Assembly (NCBI GenBank): GCA_041394285.1
Contig: JAWKIL010000001.1
Coordinates: 372,001 to 436,000 of the forward strand
Direction: 5' to 3'
Length of the DNA: 64,000 nt
Origin: CADEDH01 sp041394285
GTDB taxonomy: Bacteria > Actinomycetota > Acidimicrobiia > Acidimicrobiales > SZUA-35
The translations under genes and the position numbers were made by a program. The notes beneath the pieces were generated by a model, which was given only the letters and a program-made list of their open reading frames with translations, made no database searches and was not told the DNA's origin. Shown here in pieces: positions 8,533 to 14,936 of the stretch (position 1 is its first letter; the number at the start of each line of letters is the position of its first letter).

Positions 8533-9515
8533 CACACCCGATCGTAGGGCACCGGCACCGCCCGCAGGACGTCGGCCACCACGGCGGCCGTCTCGGTCCC
8601 CTGGAGGACGGCCTCGGGGCGCAGGATCAGCCGGTGGGCGATGACCCCGATGGCTATCCGCTTGATGTCATCGTCGGTCACGTACGTGCGGGCCTGGGAG
8701 GCGGCCCGGGCCCGGGCCACCCGCTGCAGGCTGAGCGTGGCCCGGGGCGACATGCCGAGGGCCACCGCCGGATGGCGCCGGGTCGCTTCGGCCAGGTCGA
8801 TCAGGTAGCCCCGCAGCTCGGGGGCGATGTGGACGGCCGTGACCATGTGGTGCATGGCGATCACGTCGTTGAGGTTGGCCACCGGCTGCAACCGGCTCAC
8901 CAGCCCGTCGATCTCGTGCGTCTCGAGTATCTGGAGCTCGTCGGCCCGGGCCGGATACCCCACCGAGATCTTCATCAGGAACCGGTCCAGCTGGCTCTCG
9001 GGCAGGGGGTAGGTCCCCTCCTGCTCGATGGGGTTCTGGGTGGCCAGGACCATGAACGGATGGGGGAGGGGGCGGGTGATGCCGTCCACCGTCACCTGGG
9101 TCTCGGCCATCGCCTCCAGCAGGGCCGACTGGGTCTTGGGCGAGGCCCGGTTGATCTCGTCGGCCAGCACCAGCTCGGTGAACACGGGGCCCGGACGGAA
9201 CTCGAAGGTGGACGTGTTGCGGTTCCACACGCTCACCCCGGTGACGTCCGACGGGAGCAGGTCGGGGGTGAACTGGATGCGACCCAGGTTGGCTCCGATC
9301 GAAGCACCCAGGGCCTTGGCCAGCGTGGTCTTGCCCACGCCGGGTACGTCCTCGATGAGGATGTGCCCGCCGCCGATGAGGCACAGCAGCAACTGCTCCA
9401 CCACGTCCTGCTTGCCCCGCACGACCCGCTGGATGTTGTCCCGTATCGCAGCGAAGGCGGAAGCGAGCTGACGAGCCCGAGTCTCGTCGAAGGGTGGGGC
9501 CTCGGTTGCGCTCAC
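8532..9515 (-). CDS. MoxR family AAA+ ATPase
   Basis: MoxR ATPases are chaperone-like machines that mature or activate vWA-containing partners; the partner here is presumably the DUF58 protein encoded next. The 327-residue product shows Walker A GVGKTTLA in the context LIEDVPGVGKTTLAKAL, Walker B LVLADEINRASPKTQSALLEAM (shown in part: LADEINRA), sensor 1 ATQNPIEQEGTYPLPE and the C-terminal lid with GMSPRATLSL. I chose GTG 9515 because AGGAG lies five bases upstream and the coding context begins there; an in-frame extension to 9833 runs antisense into the divergent kinase gene and looks spurious. First gene of the MoxR-DUF58-transglutaminase operon. Confidence 0.93.
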   Translation of the reverse strand: MSATEAPPFDETRARQLASAFAAIRDNIQRVVRGKQDVVEQLLLCLIGGGHILIEDVPGVGKTTLAKALGASIGANLGRIQFTPDLLPSDVTGVSVWNRNTSTFEFRPGPVFTELVLADEINRASPKTQSALLEAMAETQVTVDGITRPLPHPFMVLATQNPIEQEGTYPLPESQLDRFLMKISVGYPARADELQILETHEIDGLVSRLQPVANLNDVIAMHHMVTAVHIAPELRGYLIDLAEATRRHPAVALGMSPRATLSLQRVARARAASQARTYVTDDDIKRIAIGVIAHRLILRPEAVLQGTETAAVVADVLRAVPVPYDRV

Positions 9516-9697
9516 TCGTCCTCCTGGCACACTTCGTTTCTGAAGGAATGGTATCGCCGTACCCCAGCCTGGGGGATTCGACTCATGGGACCTCCCATGG
9601 TGCCTTAGAACGGGCCGAGTTGCTCGCCCGCGCCGGCAGCTCGCCGACGGTGGACGTGCCGGGCGCCGACGTCTCCCGGCTACCCGCAGGGTTCCGC

Positions 9698-9703
9698 TAG
9701 CCT
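9698..9703 (+). promoter_or_regulatory. Putative -10 box for the ROK kinase in the divergent intergenic region
   Basis: The 198 bases between the MoxR and kinase start codons must hold divergent promoters. TAGCCT ends 10 bases before the kinase ATG, which would give a leader of a few bases. I could not pick a convincing -35, nor a minus-strand promoter for moxR, although the region from 9529 to 9620 is clearly lower in GC than its surroundings. Confidence 0.35.
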
Positions 9704-9713
9704 CGCGGCCACC

Positions 9714-10631
9714 ATGGCTCCCGATCCCGAGGCCGCCGTCCCGCCTGCGCTCGCCGCCGCCCCCTGCCTGGCCGTCGATGTGGGCGGTACCAAGCTCGCC
9801 GTCGGGCTGGTCGACGCCGAGGGCCGGCTCCACCAGCGGCTGGCCGCGCCGACTCCCGCCACCGGTGATCCCGACGTGCTCTTCGGCGCCCTGGCCGGCC
9901 TGGTGGAGCGCCTCCGGCCGTTCGACCGTTTCGCCGTGTGCGGCGTGGGCTGCGGGGGGCCGATGACGGCGGGCGGGGTGTTGGTGTCGCCCCTCAACAT
10001 CACGGCCTGGCGGTCGTTCCCGCTACGGGACCGGCTGGCCCGGCTCACCGGGCTGCCCACCTTCGTCGACAACGACGCCAAGGCCCTGGCCCTGGGCGAG
10101 GGCTGGGTGGGGGCGGCGGTGGGGGAGCGGGACTACATGGCGATGGTGGTGTCGACCGGGATCGGGGGCGGGATCGTGCTCGACGGCCGGCTGCTGGAGG
10201 GCCATACCGGCAATGCCGGGCACGTGGGCCACGTGATCGTGTCGTTCCCCGGCCGGCCGCTGGCCAACCACGTGACCGGAGGGCTGGAGGCGGAGGCGTC
10301 GGGCACGGCGCTCGCCGTCCACACCGGGCGCCCGGCGGCCGAGGCCACCACGGCCGAGATCCACGAGGCCGGGACGCTGGTGGGCCGGGCCGCCGGCTCG
10401 GTGGCCAACCTGCTCGACCTCGGGCTGGTGGTGGTGGCGGGCTCGGTGGCCCTGGGCTTCGGCGAGCCGTTCTTCGCCGCCGCCCAGGCCGAGGTCGACC
10501 GGGTGTGCCAACTCGACCACAGCCGGGGGACCCGCATCCGGCCCGCCGGCTGCGGCGACGAGGGGCCCCTCATCGGGGCGGCCGCCGTCGGCCGCCGGGG
10601 CCTGGGCCTTCCCGTCGGCATCATCCGCTGA
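9714..10631 (+). CDS. ROK family sugar kinase lacking the zinc-binding cysteines
   Basis: The 305-residue protein has the phosphate-binding motif LAVDVGGTKLAVGLVD near residue 20, FVDNDAKALALGEG with the conserved NDA, and STGIGGGIVLDGRLLEGHTGNAGHVGH (in parts: STGIGGGIV, NAGHVGH). ROK kinases phosphorylate glucose, N-acetylglucosamine or N-acetylmannosamine with ATP. In typical members a CXCGXXGCXE motif follows the GHxxH region and binds structural zinc. Here that stretch reads FPGRPLANHVTGGLEAEASG, so all three cysteines are missing while the Glu and SG remain. It may use a different substrate, or belong to the zinc-less subset; specific substrate unknown. Divergent from moxR. Confidence 0.85.
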   Translation: MAPDPEAAVPPALAAAPCLAVDVGGTKLAVGLVDAEGRLHQRLAAPTPATGDPDVLFGALAGLVERLRPFDRFAVCGVGCGGPMTAGGVLVSPLNITAWRSFPLRDRLARLTGLPTFVDNDAKALALGEGWVGAAVGERDYMAMVVSTGIGGGIVLDGRLLEGHTGNAGHVGHVIVSFPGRPLANHVTGGLEAEASGTALAVHTGRPAAEATTAEIHEAGTLVGRAAGSVANLLDLGLVVVAGSVALGFGEPFFAAAQAEVDRVCQLDHSRGTRIRPAGCGDEGPLIGAAAVGRRGLGLPVGIIR

Positions 10632-10682
10632 CTCGACGGACGGTCTGGGCCGGTCCGGGCCGAGCGGGGTGATGGCGAGGGG

Positions 10683-10961
10683 TCAGGAGGTGGATGGGAA
10701 GCGGCGGCACCAGTCGAGCCAGGTGACGAGGTCGTCGGCCGCCACCGGCCCCCGGCCGTCGCCCCCGTATGCCGTGACCAGCCGGAAGTGCAGCCACCGG
10801 CGGTCGGGAAGGGGCACGAAGGGGGCCCGGCGCCACCATCCCCGGGGCACCAGCGACGCCCCGACCCGGACCGCGGTGGGCCACAGCCGGGGCCGGCCGG
10901 CCACGGCCAGCGCAGCGGCGATCCCGCCGGCCGGAACCGGGCCCCGGCGCCGGCGGCTCAC
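10683..10961 (-). CDS. Small hypothetical protein coupled to the HNH gene
   Basis: I do not recognise this 92-residue basic protein. The start is a GTG at 10961 that overlaps the HNH stop (GTGA), so it is likely co-translated with that gene. The N terminus is Arg-rich; the body contains several Trp and a plausible folded core with PDRRWLHFRLVTAYGGDG and DDLVTWLDWCRRF at the end. The pattern of hydrophobic and aromatic residues supports a real protein rather than chance. No membrane segment or known motif. Confidence 0.55.
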   Translation of the reverse strand: MSRRRRGPVPAGGIAAALAVAGRPRLWPTAVRVGASLVPRGWWRRAPFVPLPDRRWLHFRLVTAYGGDGRGPVAADDLVTWLDWCRRFPSTS

Positions 10962-11458
10962 GCCGCCTCCAGCTCGAGGTACGGGGCCCAAGCCGCCGGC
11001 ACCGTGCCCACAGCCACCTTGACCCAGACGAACTCCCGGGGGGCGGCGGGCCTGGACCGGAGCTTGAGCGAGCAGTGCTCCAGCAGCCGGTCGCTCTTGT
11101 AGGTGTTGCAACGGCGGCAGCACGCCACCACGTTCTCCCATTCGTGGCCCCCGCCCTTGGACCGGGGGACCACATGGTCGATGCTCTCGGCGGCCCGGCC
11201 GCAGTACTGGCAGCGGCCATGGTCGCGGGCGAACACGGCCCGCCGGCTCAGGGGCGCCGTGCGCTTGTAGGGCACCTTAACGTAGTACCGGAGCCGGATC
11301 ACGGACGGCACGAGGAATGACCGGGTGGCCGACCCCAGGCGCTCGCCGGTGTCGGCCAGCACGTCCACCTTCTCGTCGAGCACGAGCACGAGGGCCCGGC
11401 GGGCCGAGATCACCCCGATCGGCTCGTAGGTGGCGTTGAGAACCAGCGCCCTACTCAT
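10958..11458 (-). CDS. HNH endonuclease
   Basis: The 166-residue protein has the full HNH fold signature: CQYCG (first zinc CXXC), then IDHVVPRSKGG with the catalytic His, then WENVVACCRRCN with the second CXXC-type pair and the Asn. The N-terminal 60 residues (SRALVLNATYEPIGVISARRALVLVL, in part NATYEPIGVIS) match the widespread actinobacterial stand-alone HNH protein whose role is unclear. ATG 11458 is preceded by TAACTT at six bases, a leaderless arrangement. The 92-residue gene downstream overlaps its stop codon. No restriction-modification or defence gene is adjacent, so a housekeeping or DNA-repair role seems more likely than defence. Confidence 0.88.
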   Translation of the reverse strand: MSRALVLNATYEPIGVISARRALVLVLDEKVDVLADTGERLGSATRSFLVPSVIRLRYYVKVPYKRTAPLSRRAVFARDHGRCQYCGRAAESIDHVVPRSKGGGHEWENVVACCRRCNTYKSDRLLEHCSLKLRSRPAAPREFVWVKVAVGTVPAAWAPYLELEAA

Positions 11459-11464
11459 GGCGAC

Positions 11465-11470
11465 AAGTTA
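11465..11470 (-). promoter_or_regulatory. Putative -10 box of a leaderless HNH transcript
   Basis: On the minus strand TAACTT is followed by GTCGCC and then the ATG at 11458. The six-base spacing equals that seen before the lipoprotein, divIVA and rfbF-like genes. No clear -35 is present. Confidence 0.45.
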
Positions 11471-11510
11471 GTCCCTGCTCTGCGGCCGGGTGGAGTTCTT
11501 TCCCCTCACA

Positions 11511-12305
11511 TCACGCAGAGATCATCGGCTCGAAACCCGCAGGACACGCCGGGCCCGGGTCGGGCAGGCACATGAGCACCGCGTCCACCACCTCGGTGGG
11601 GTCGGGGGCCCGGTGGAGGTCGGGCAGGCCGGCCGGCAGCCGGGTGACGTCGCAGTGGGTGACCCCCTCCAGGGCGGCCCGGGCCTCGGTCGACAGGTAG
11701 CGGGCGAGCAGGTCGCCCGACCAGCGCCAGGTCATGGCGCACTGGAACCGGGCGCCGTCGCGCCAGCGGCGTAGCGACAGGCCCACCACCTTGCGGCCGG
11801 CCACCGTCACCTCACCGGGGCCGAGGCCGGCGAAGCAGACCACGCGGCCGGCCTCCCGCCCCAGGGGCGGTCCCGTGTAGACGGAGACGGTGGCGGCCAG
11901 GTCCGGGGGCAGCACGGCGGTCAGGGCTTCGGCCCACACCGATCCCACCCAGTGGAACGCCCGGCCCACGTCGTCGACCCACAGGCCGGACTGGCGGGGG
12001 ATGATGAGGTCGATCCAGCAGTCGTTGCCGGGCACCAGTGACACCAGGCCGCCGCCGGACCGGCGCCGGGTCACCTCCACCCGGTCATCCGCGGCGGCGG
12101 AGGCGTCGACCACCGAGTCGGGCTGGGCGCTGCCCAGGACCAGAGCGGGTGCCCGCACCTGATGGATCCAGGCCGCCGGCTCCACCGGGCTGGGCACCGT
12201 CCGGTGGTGGAAGGCGCCCGCCGGCCCAGCCGACCGCACGATCTGCCACGACTGCACGGGTGGTGGGGGGAGGTGGGGCTCGGCGGCGGGCGGGGTGGCG
12301 GCCAT
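11511..12305 (-). CDS. Lipoate-protein ligase A-like protein
   Basis: The product (about 264 residues from ATG 12305) belongs to the BPL/LplA/LipB superfamily, which attaches lipoate or octanoate to carrier proteins. Supporting motifs are TRRRSGGGLVSLVPGNDCW, the RRXXGGG signature, at about residues 85-103, and VAGRKVVGLSLRR with the lysine that contacts the acyl-adenylate. The normal HxxxxD variation after GGG (GGGxVxHDxxxxN) is not clearly kept: the position reads LVSLVPGND. A cysteine in VVCFAGLGPGEV may take part, as in octanoyltransferases of the LipM/LipL type, but this is a guess. An in-frame ATG at 12368 would add 21 residues of low-complexity sequence. Confidence 0.7.
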   Translation of the reverse strand: MAATPPAAEPHLPPPPVQSWQIVRSAGPAGAFHHRTVPSPVEPAAWIHQVRAPALVLGSAQPDSVVDASAAADDRVEVTRRRSGGGLVSLVPGNDCWIDLIIPRQSGLWVDDVGRAFHWVGSVWAEALTAVLPPDLAATVSVYTGPPLGREAGRVVCFAGLGPGEVTVAGRKVVGLSLRRWRDGARFQCAMTWRWSGDLLARYLSTEARAALEGVTHCDVTRLPAGLPDLHRAPDPTEVVDAVLMCLPDPGPACPAGFEPMISA

Positions 12306-12427
12306 GCCCACCAGCCTGGCCCGCCCGGGGCCCGGCCCCACCCTCCGGATCAGGCCGTGCCGGGTCACCCCACACCGCCCCCCACCGTCCCACCACGTCC
12401 CCCACTACGCCCCACCGCCGCCCCACA

Positions 12428-12447
12428 CGCCCATCGGGCGGTTTTTT
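12428..12447 (+). terminator. Intrinsic terminator upstream of the dcw control region
   Basis: CGCCC-ATC-GGGCG forms a five-pair hairpin followed by G and six T, a textbook rho-independent terminator on the plus strand. All genes for 1.8 kb to the left are on the minus strand, so it ends no obvious gene; it may block antisense readthrough into the mraZ promoter region. Confidence 0.6.
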
Positions 12448-12462
12448 CCCTGGTCAGCGAAG

Positions 12463-12476
12463 TTTCATCAGTGAAA
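12463..12476. promoter_or_regulatory. Palindrome TTTCATCAGTGAAA, possible operator
   Basis: TTTCA-TCAG-TGAAA is a perfect inverted repeat ending three bases before the LexA-like box. The half sites recall parS (GTTTCA/TGAAAC) but the spacer is four bases rather than two, so it is unlikely to be a ParB site. The binding factor is unknown. Confidence 0.35.
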
Positions 12477-12479
12477 TTA

Positions 12480-12493
12480 CGAACAGTTGTTCG
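12480..12493. promoter_or_regulatory. LexA (SOS) box-like site
   Basis: CGAACAGTTGTTCG matches the actinobacterial/Gram-positive LexA consensus CGAAC-N4-GTTCG at all ten fixed positions. It lies 226 bases before the mraZ start and 43 bases before the -35 of the predicted mraZ promoter, inside an otherwise AT-richer intergenic island. If LexA binds, the dcw cluster or an unseen upstream promoter could be lowered or timed during DNA damage. Confidence 0.5.
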
Positions 12494-12535
12494 CGCTCAG
12501 CGCGGTGACTTCGCGCGGAAAGAGGGGGGAATGCG

Positions 12536-12564
12536 TTGCAAAGTGGGGGGAAGTGTCATAAAGT
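12536..12564 (+). promoter_or_regulatory. Predicted mraZ/dcw promoter
   Basis: TTGCAA (12536-12541) and TAAAGT (12559-12564) are separated by exactly 17 bases, close to the primary sigma consensus TTGACA/TATAAT. Transcription would start near 12571, giving an mraZ leader of about 135 bases. The MraZ-type repeats begin at the last base of the -35 and cover the spacer, the -10 and the start site. Confidence 0.55.
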
Positions 12565-12580
12565 GTCACGCAGTGGGAGC
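12541..12580 (+). promoter_or_regulatory. MraZ operator: four 10-bp-spaced repeats
   Basis: Four consecutive decamers begin AAGTGG, AAGTGT, AAGTGT and CAGTGG with a strict 10-base period, at 12541, 12551, 12561 and 12571. MraZ is known to bind short direct repeats of a GTG-centred motif at about one-helical-turn spacing in front of its own operon. The repeats overlap the -35, spacer, -10 and start of the predicted promoter, so binding should repress. Confidence 0.65.
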
Positions 12581-12650
12581 AACTCCCACAGCATGAGGCG
12601 CAGGCGAGTACGCCCGCAGCATCGGCCGACTGGCGCAGGCCGGCCGATGC
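12573..12650 (+). other. Structured mraZ leader: two hairpins
   Basis: GTGGGAG-CAA-CTCCCAC (12573-12589) would fold at the very 5' end of the transcript, and GCATCGGCCG / CGGCCGATGC (12619-12628 with 12641-12650, 12-base loop) forms a perfect 10-bp stem further down. Neither has a T-run, so they look like mRNA-stabilising or regulatory structures rather than terminators. Confidence 0.4.
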
Positions 12651-12705
12651 AGTGGGACCGCTCTCCGGCCAAGGGCACAGCGAAGGAACGGGGAAGGATG
12701 AACGG

Positions 12706-13131
12706 GTGTTCGTCGGCCAGTACGAACATGCACTCGACGACAAAGGTCGAGTCGTGCTGCCGTCGAACTTTCGTGCCTCGGTTGCCGAGCGGGGTTTCGT
12801 CACCCGGCTCGACAGCTGCATCGGACTCTGGAATGAACCCAACTTCAAAGCGATGGCTGAGCGATGGAAGGCCGAATCAGAGGCCGGTCGGATCTCGATG
12901 CGGGTCTTCCGCAAGCTCATGAACAGCGTGCGGGAAGTGAAGCTCGACTCCGCCGGGCGGATCACCCTGCCACGTGAACTGCTCACCGAGCTGGGCTTCA
13001 ACGCCCAGGTGGTGATCAGCGGCCTCTTCGACCGGGTGGAAATCTGGCCGGCCGAGGCTTACGCCGACGAGCAGCAGAGCGAGGAGGTGGCGGACGAGTT
13101 GGCCGAAGCGGTCGCCCGTCTCGGCCTCTGA
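12706..13131 (+). CDS. mraZ: Transcriptional regulator MraZ
   Basis: MraZ is a DNA-binding repressor of the AbrB-like swapped-hairpin class that controls the dcw operon. The 141-residue product opens with the family N terminus, start-FVGQYEHALDDKGRVVLP, and repeats the same DXXGR(I/V)xLP motif as DSAGRITLP near residue 85, the two halves of the duplicated fold. GTG 12706 was chosen because it aligns with the usual MFVG start and has GGGAAGGA 8 bases upstream; in-frame sequence before it is unrelated. Four candidate MraZ repeats lie 126-165 bases upstream, consistent with autoregulation. First gene of the dcw cluster. Confidence 0.95.
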   Translation: MFVGQYEHALDDKGRVVLPSNFRASVAERGFVTRLDSCIGLWNEPNFKAMAERWKAESEAGRISMRVFRKLMNSVREVKLDSAGRITLPRELLTELGFNAQVVISGLFDRVEIWPAEAYADEQQSEEVADELAEAVARLGL

Positions 13132-13367
13132 CCGGGGCTCGAGTCGGCGGGAACCGCAACGAACCAACGAACTGACCAGAAAGGAGGATGGGCGAACCCG
13201 TACACGGAATCGTTCATCGATTGCCCCCCGGGATGCAGGGAGGGGTGCTTCTGCCCCACAACTCCGCCCGCTTCCCCTCTCAGCACGTCCAGGGAGACAT
13301 CCTGGCGTGCGCCGTAGCCCGGGGGGTTATCGATGGCCGATCACGTCAACGTCCAGCCCGTCGAGCG

Positions 13368-14363
13368 ATGGTTGCCTTCGACGCTCCGCAACCCTTCGTG
13401 CATCGACCGGTCATGGTGGACGAGATCATCGCCCTGGTCTCCACGGTCCCGGCGGGTGCCGTGCTCGACGCCACGGTGGGTGGAGGCGGCCATGCCGCCG
13501 CCATCCTCGAGGCCCGGGCCGACCTCCGCCTGATCGGACTCGACCGCGATCCCCACGCCCTGGCCGCTGCCACCCGCCGCCTGGCCCCCTACGGAAACCG
13601 AGCCCTTCTCCGCCGGGCCCGGTTCGACGAGCTCGCCCCGGTTCTGGCCGGGTCGGCTGCCGAGGGGGCCGGCGCCGGGTCGGGGGACACCACCACCGCG
13701 GAGGCTCCCCTCGCCGTCGAGCTGTCGGCGTTCCTGTTCGATCTCGGGGTGTCCTCGCCCCAGCTCGACCGGGCCGAGCGGGGGTTCAGCTTCCGCCACG
13801 ACGGGCCGCTCGACATGCGGATGGATCCCGACGCCCCCCTCAGTGCAGCCGAGGTGGTCAACACCTACCCGGTGCCCGAGCTGGCCCGTGTCATCGGCCG
13901 GTACGGCGACGAACGCTTCGCCGGCCGTATCGCCGCCGCCATCGCCGCCGCCCGCCCCATCGCCGGCACCGCCCGGTTGGCCGAGGTGGTCGTGGGCGCC
14001 ATACCGGCCGCAGCCCGCCGCACCGGGGGACACCCCGCCACCCGTACGTTCCAGGCCATACGGATCGAGGTCAACGGCGAGCTCGTGATCCTGGGTCCCG
14101 CGCTCGAATCCGCCCTCGACCTGCTCGCCGTGGGCGGCCGGGGCATGGTGCTCACCTACCACTCCGGTGAGGACCGCATCGTCAAGGACGTCTTCCGCCG
14201 CCGCAGCACACCGACGGCTCCACCCCGGCTACCTGTGGCGCCACCGGCGCCGCCGTACGCCACCATCCGGCCCCTCGCCCGGCGGCCCCGTCCGGAGGAG
14301 GTCGAGGCCAACCCCCGGTCGGCCAGCGCCCGCCTCCGTTCCATCGAACGGGTGGCGGCCTGA
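13368..14363 (+). CDS. rsmH: 16S rRNA m4C1402 methyltransferase RsmH
   Basis: RsmH (MraW) N4-methylates C1402 of 16S rRNA with S-adenosylmethionine. The 331-residue protein has HRPVMVDEI at residue 12, SAM motif I LDATVGGGGHAAAILE, LIGLDRDPHAL, FLFDLGVSSPQLDRAERGFS, and the C-terminal HPATRTFQAIRIEVN and LTYHSGEDRIVK. There is an acidic/glycine insertion around residues 90-110. ATG 13368 gives a normal N terminus. An in-frame ATG at 13188 sits directly behind a strong AAGGAGG with no spacing and would add 60 residues unlike the family. The 236 bases from the mraZ stop to 13368 hold that ribosome-binding-like sequence and no gene I can defend. Confidence 0.93.
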   Translation: MVAFDAPQPFVHRPVMVDEIIALVSTVPAGAVLDATVGGGGHAAAILEARADLRLIGLDRDPHALAAATRRLAPYGNRALLRRARFDELAPVLAGSAAEGAGAGSGDTTTAEAPLAVELSAFLFDLGVSSPQLDRAERGFSFRHDGPLDMRMDPDAPLSAAEVVNTYPVPELARVIGRYGDERFAGRIAAAIAAARPIAGTARLAEVVVGAIPAAARRTGGHPATRTFQAIRIEVNGELVILGPALESALDLLAVGGRGMVLTYHSGEDRIVKDVFRRRSTPTAPPRLPVAPPAPPYATIRPLARRPRPEEVEANPRSASARLRSIERVAA

Positions 14364-14474
14364 CGGCCCCGGCCTCCGGCCACCCCACCCCGCACCCGGA
14401 CCACCGGGGCCGGCGGTTCGCCCCCGCCCCCGCCCCTCCCGCACCCCACGCAGCCTGCCACCAAGGATCCCGCC

Positions 14475-14936
14475 ATGACCGCAGCCCTCGCCCCCCGCCC
14501 GCCCGATACGTCCCGGCGGCCTCCCACCGGCAGCGCCGTTCCCGCTCCCCGGCGGGACCTGCGCACCACCCCGTCCCGGCCCCGCCTCGAGGTTCTCGAT
14601 CAGGCCGCGGCCCGGCGCCGGGCCCGGCGCCGCAACGCCCTGATGGCGGCGTTCGTGCTCGTCCTCGTCGGCTTCTTCCTGGTGGCCTTCGTGCACGCCA
14701 GCCTGGTGGCCGGCCAGCAGGATCTCGACGAGATGCGCAGCCAGATCGCCGAGCTCCAGGCCGAGAAGGCCTCGGTCGAGCGCGGTATCGAGGAGTCGTC
14801 GGCCCCGTCGCGCATCGTCGACCGGGCCGGCGAGCTGGGCATGGTGCGGGCCGAGGACCCGGTGTTCCTGGCCGCGGTGCGACCCGCCAGCGTCGACGCG
14901 GCGAGCCCCGCCGGAGGGGGCGACAACGCGGGATGA
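14475..14936 (+). CDS. FtsL-like division protein
   Basis: By position and shape this 153-residue protein is the FtsL-type divisome subunit: a proline/arginine-rich cytoplasmic region (1-55), one transmembrane helix (about 57-77, MAAFVLVLVGFFLVAFV), then a coiled-coil periplasm-side segment (QQDLDEMRSQIAELQAEKAS). The coiled coil is followed by IVDRAGELGMVRAEDPVFL, which resembles the conserved end of FtsL/DivIC proteins. FtsL bridges FtsQ/DivIB and FtsI-FtsW. Sequence identity in this family is low, so the call rests on architecture and on lying between rsmH and ftsI. The stop overlaps the ftsI ATG. Confidence 0.8.
   Translation: MTAALAPRPPDTSRRPPTGSAVPAPRRDLRTTPSRPRLEVLDQAAARRRARRRNALMAAFVLVLVGFFLVAFVHASLVAGQQDLDEMRSQIAELQAEKASVERGIEESSAPSRIVDRAGELGMVRAEDPVFLAAVRPASVDAASPAGGGDNAG

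Noticed and set aside
9516..9833. In-frame extension of the MoxR gene
   Set aside because: It overlaps the divergent kinase gene; GTG 9515 has a good ribosome site.
12463..12476. TTTCATCAGTGAAA as a parS site
   Set aside because: The half sites fit but the spacer is four bases rather than two; ParB sites are strict.
13188..13367. In-frame N-terminal extension of RsmH from ATG 13188
   Set aside because: The AAGGAGG touches the ATG with no spacing and the 60 residues do not resemble RsmH.
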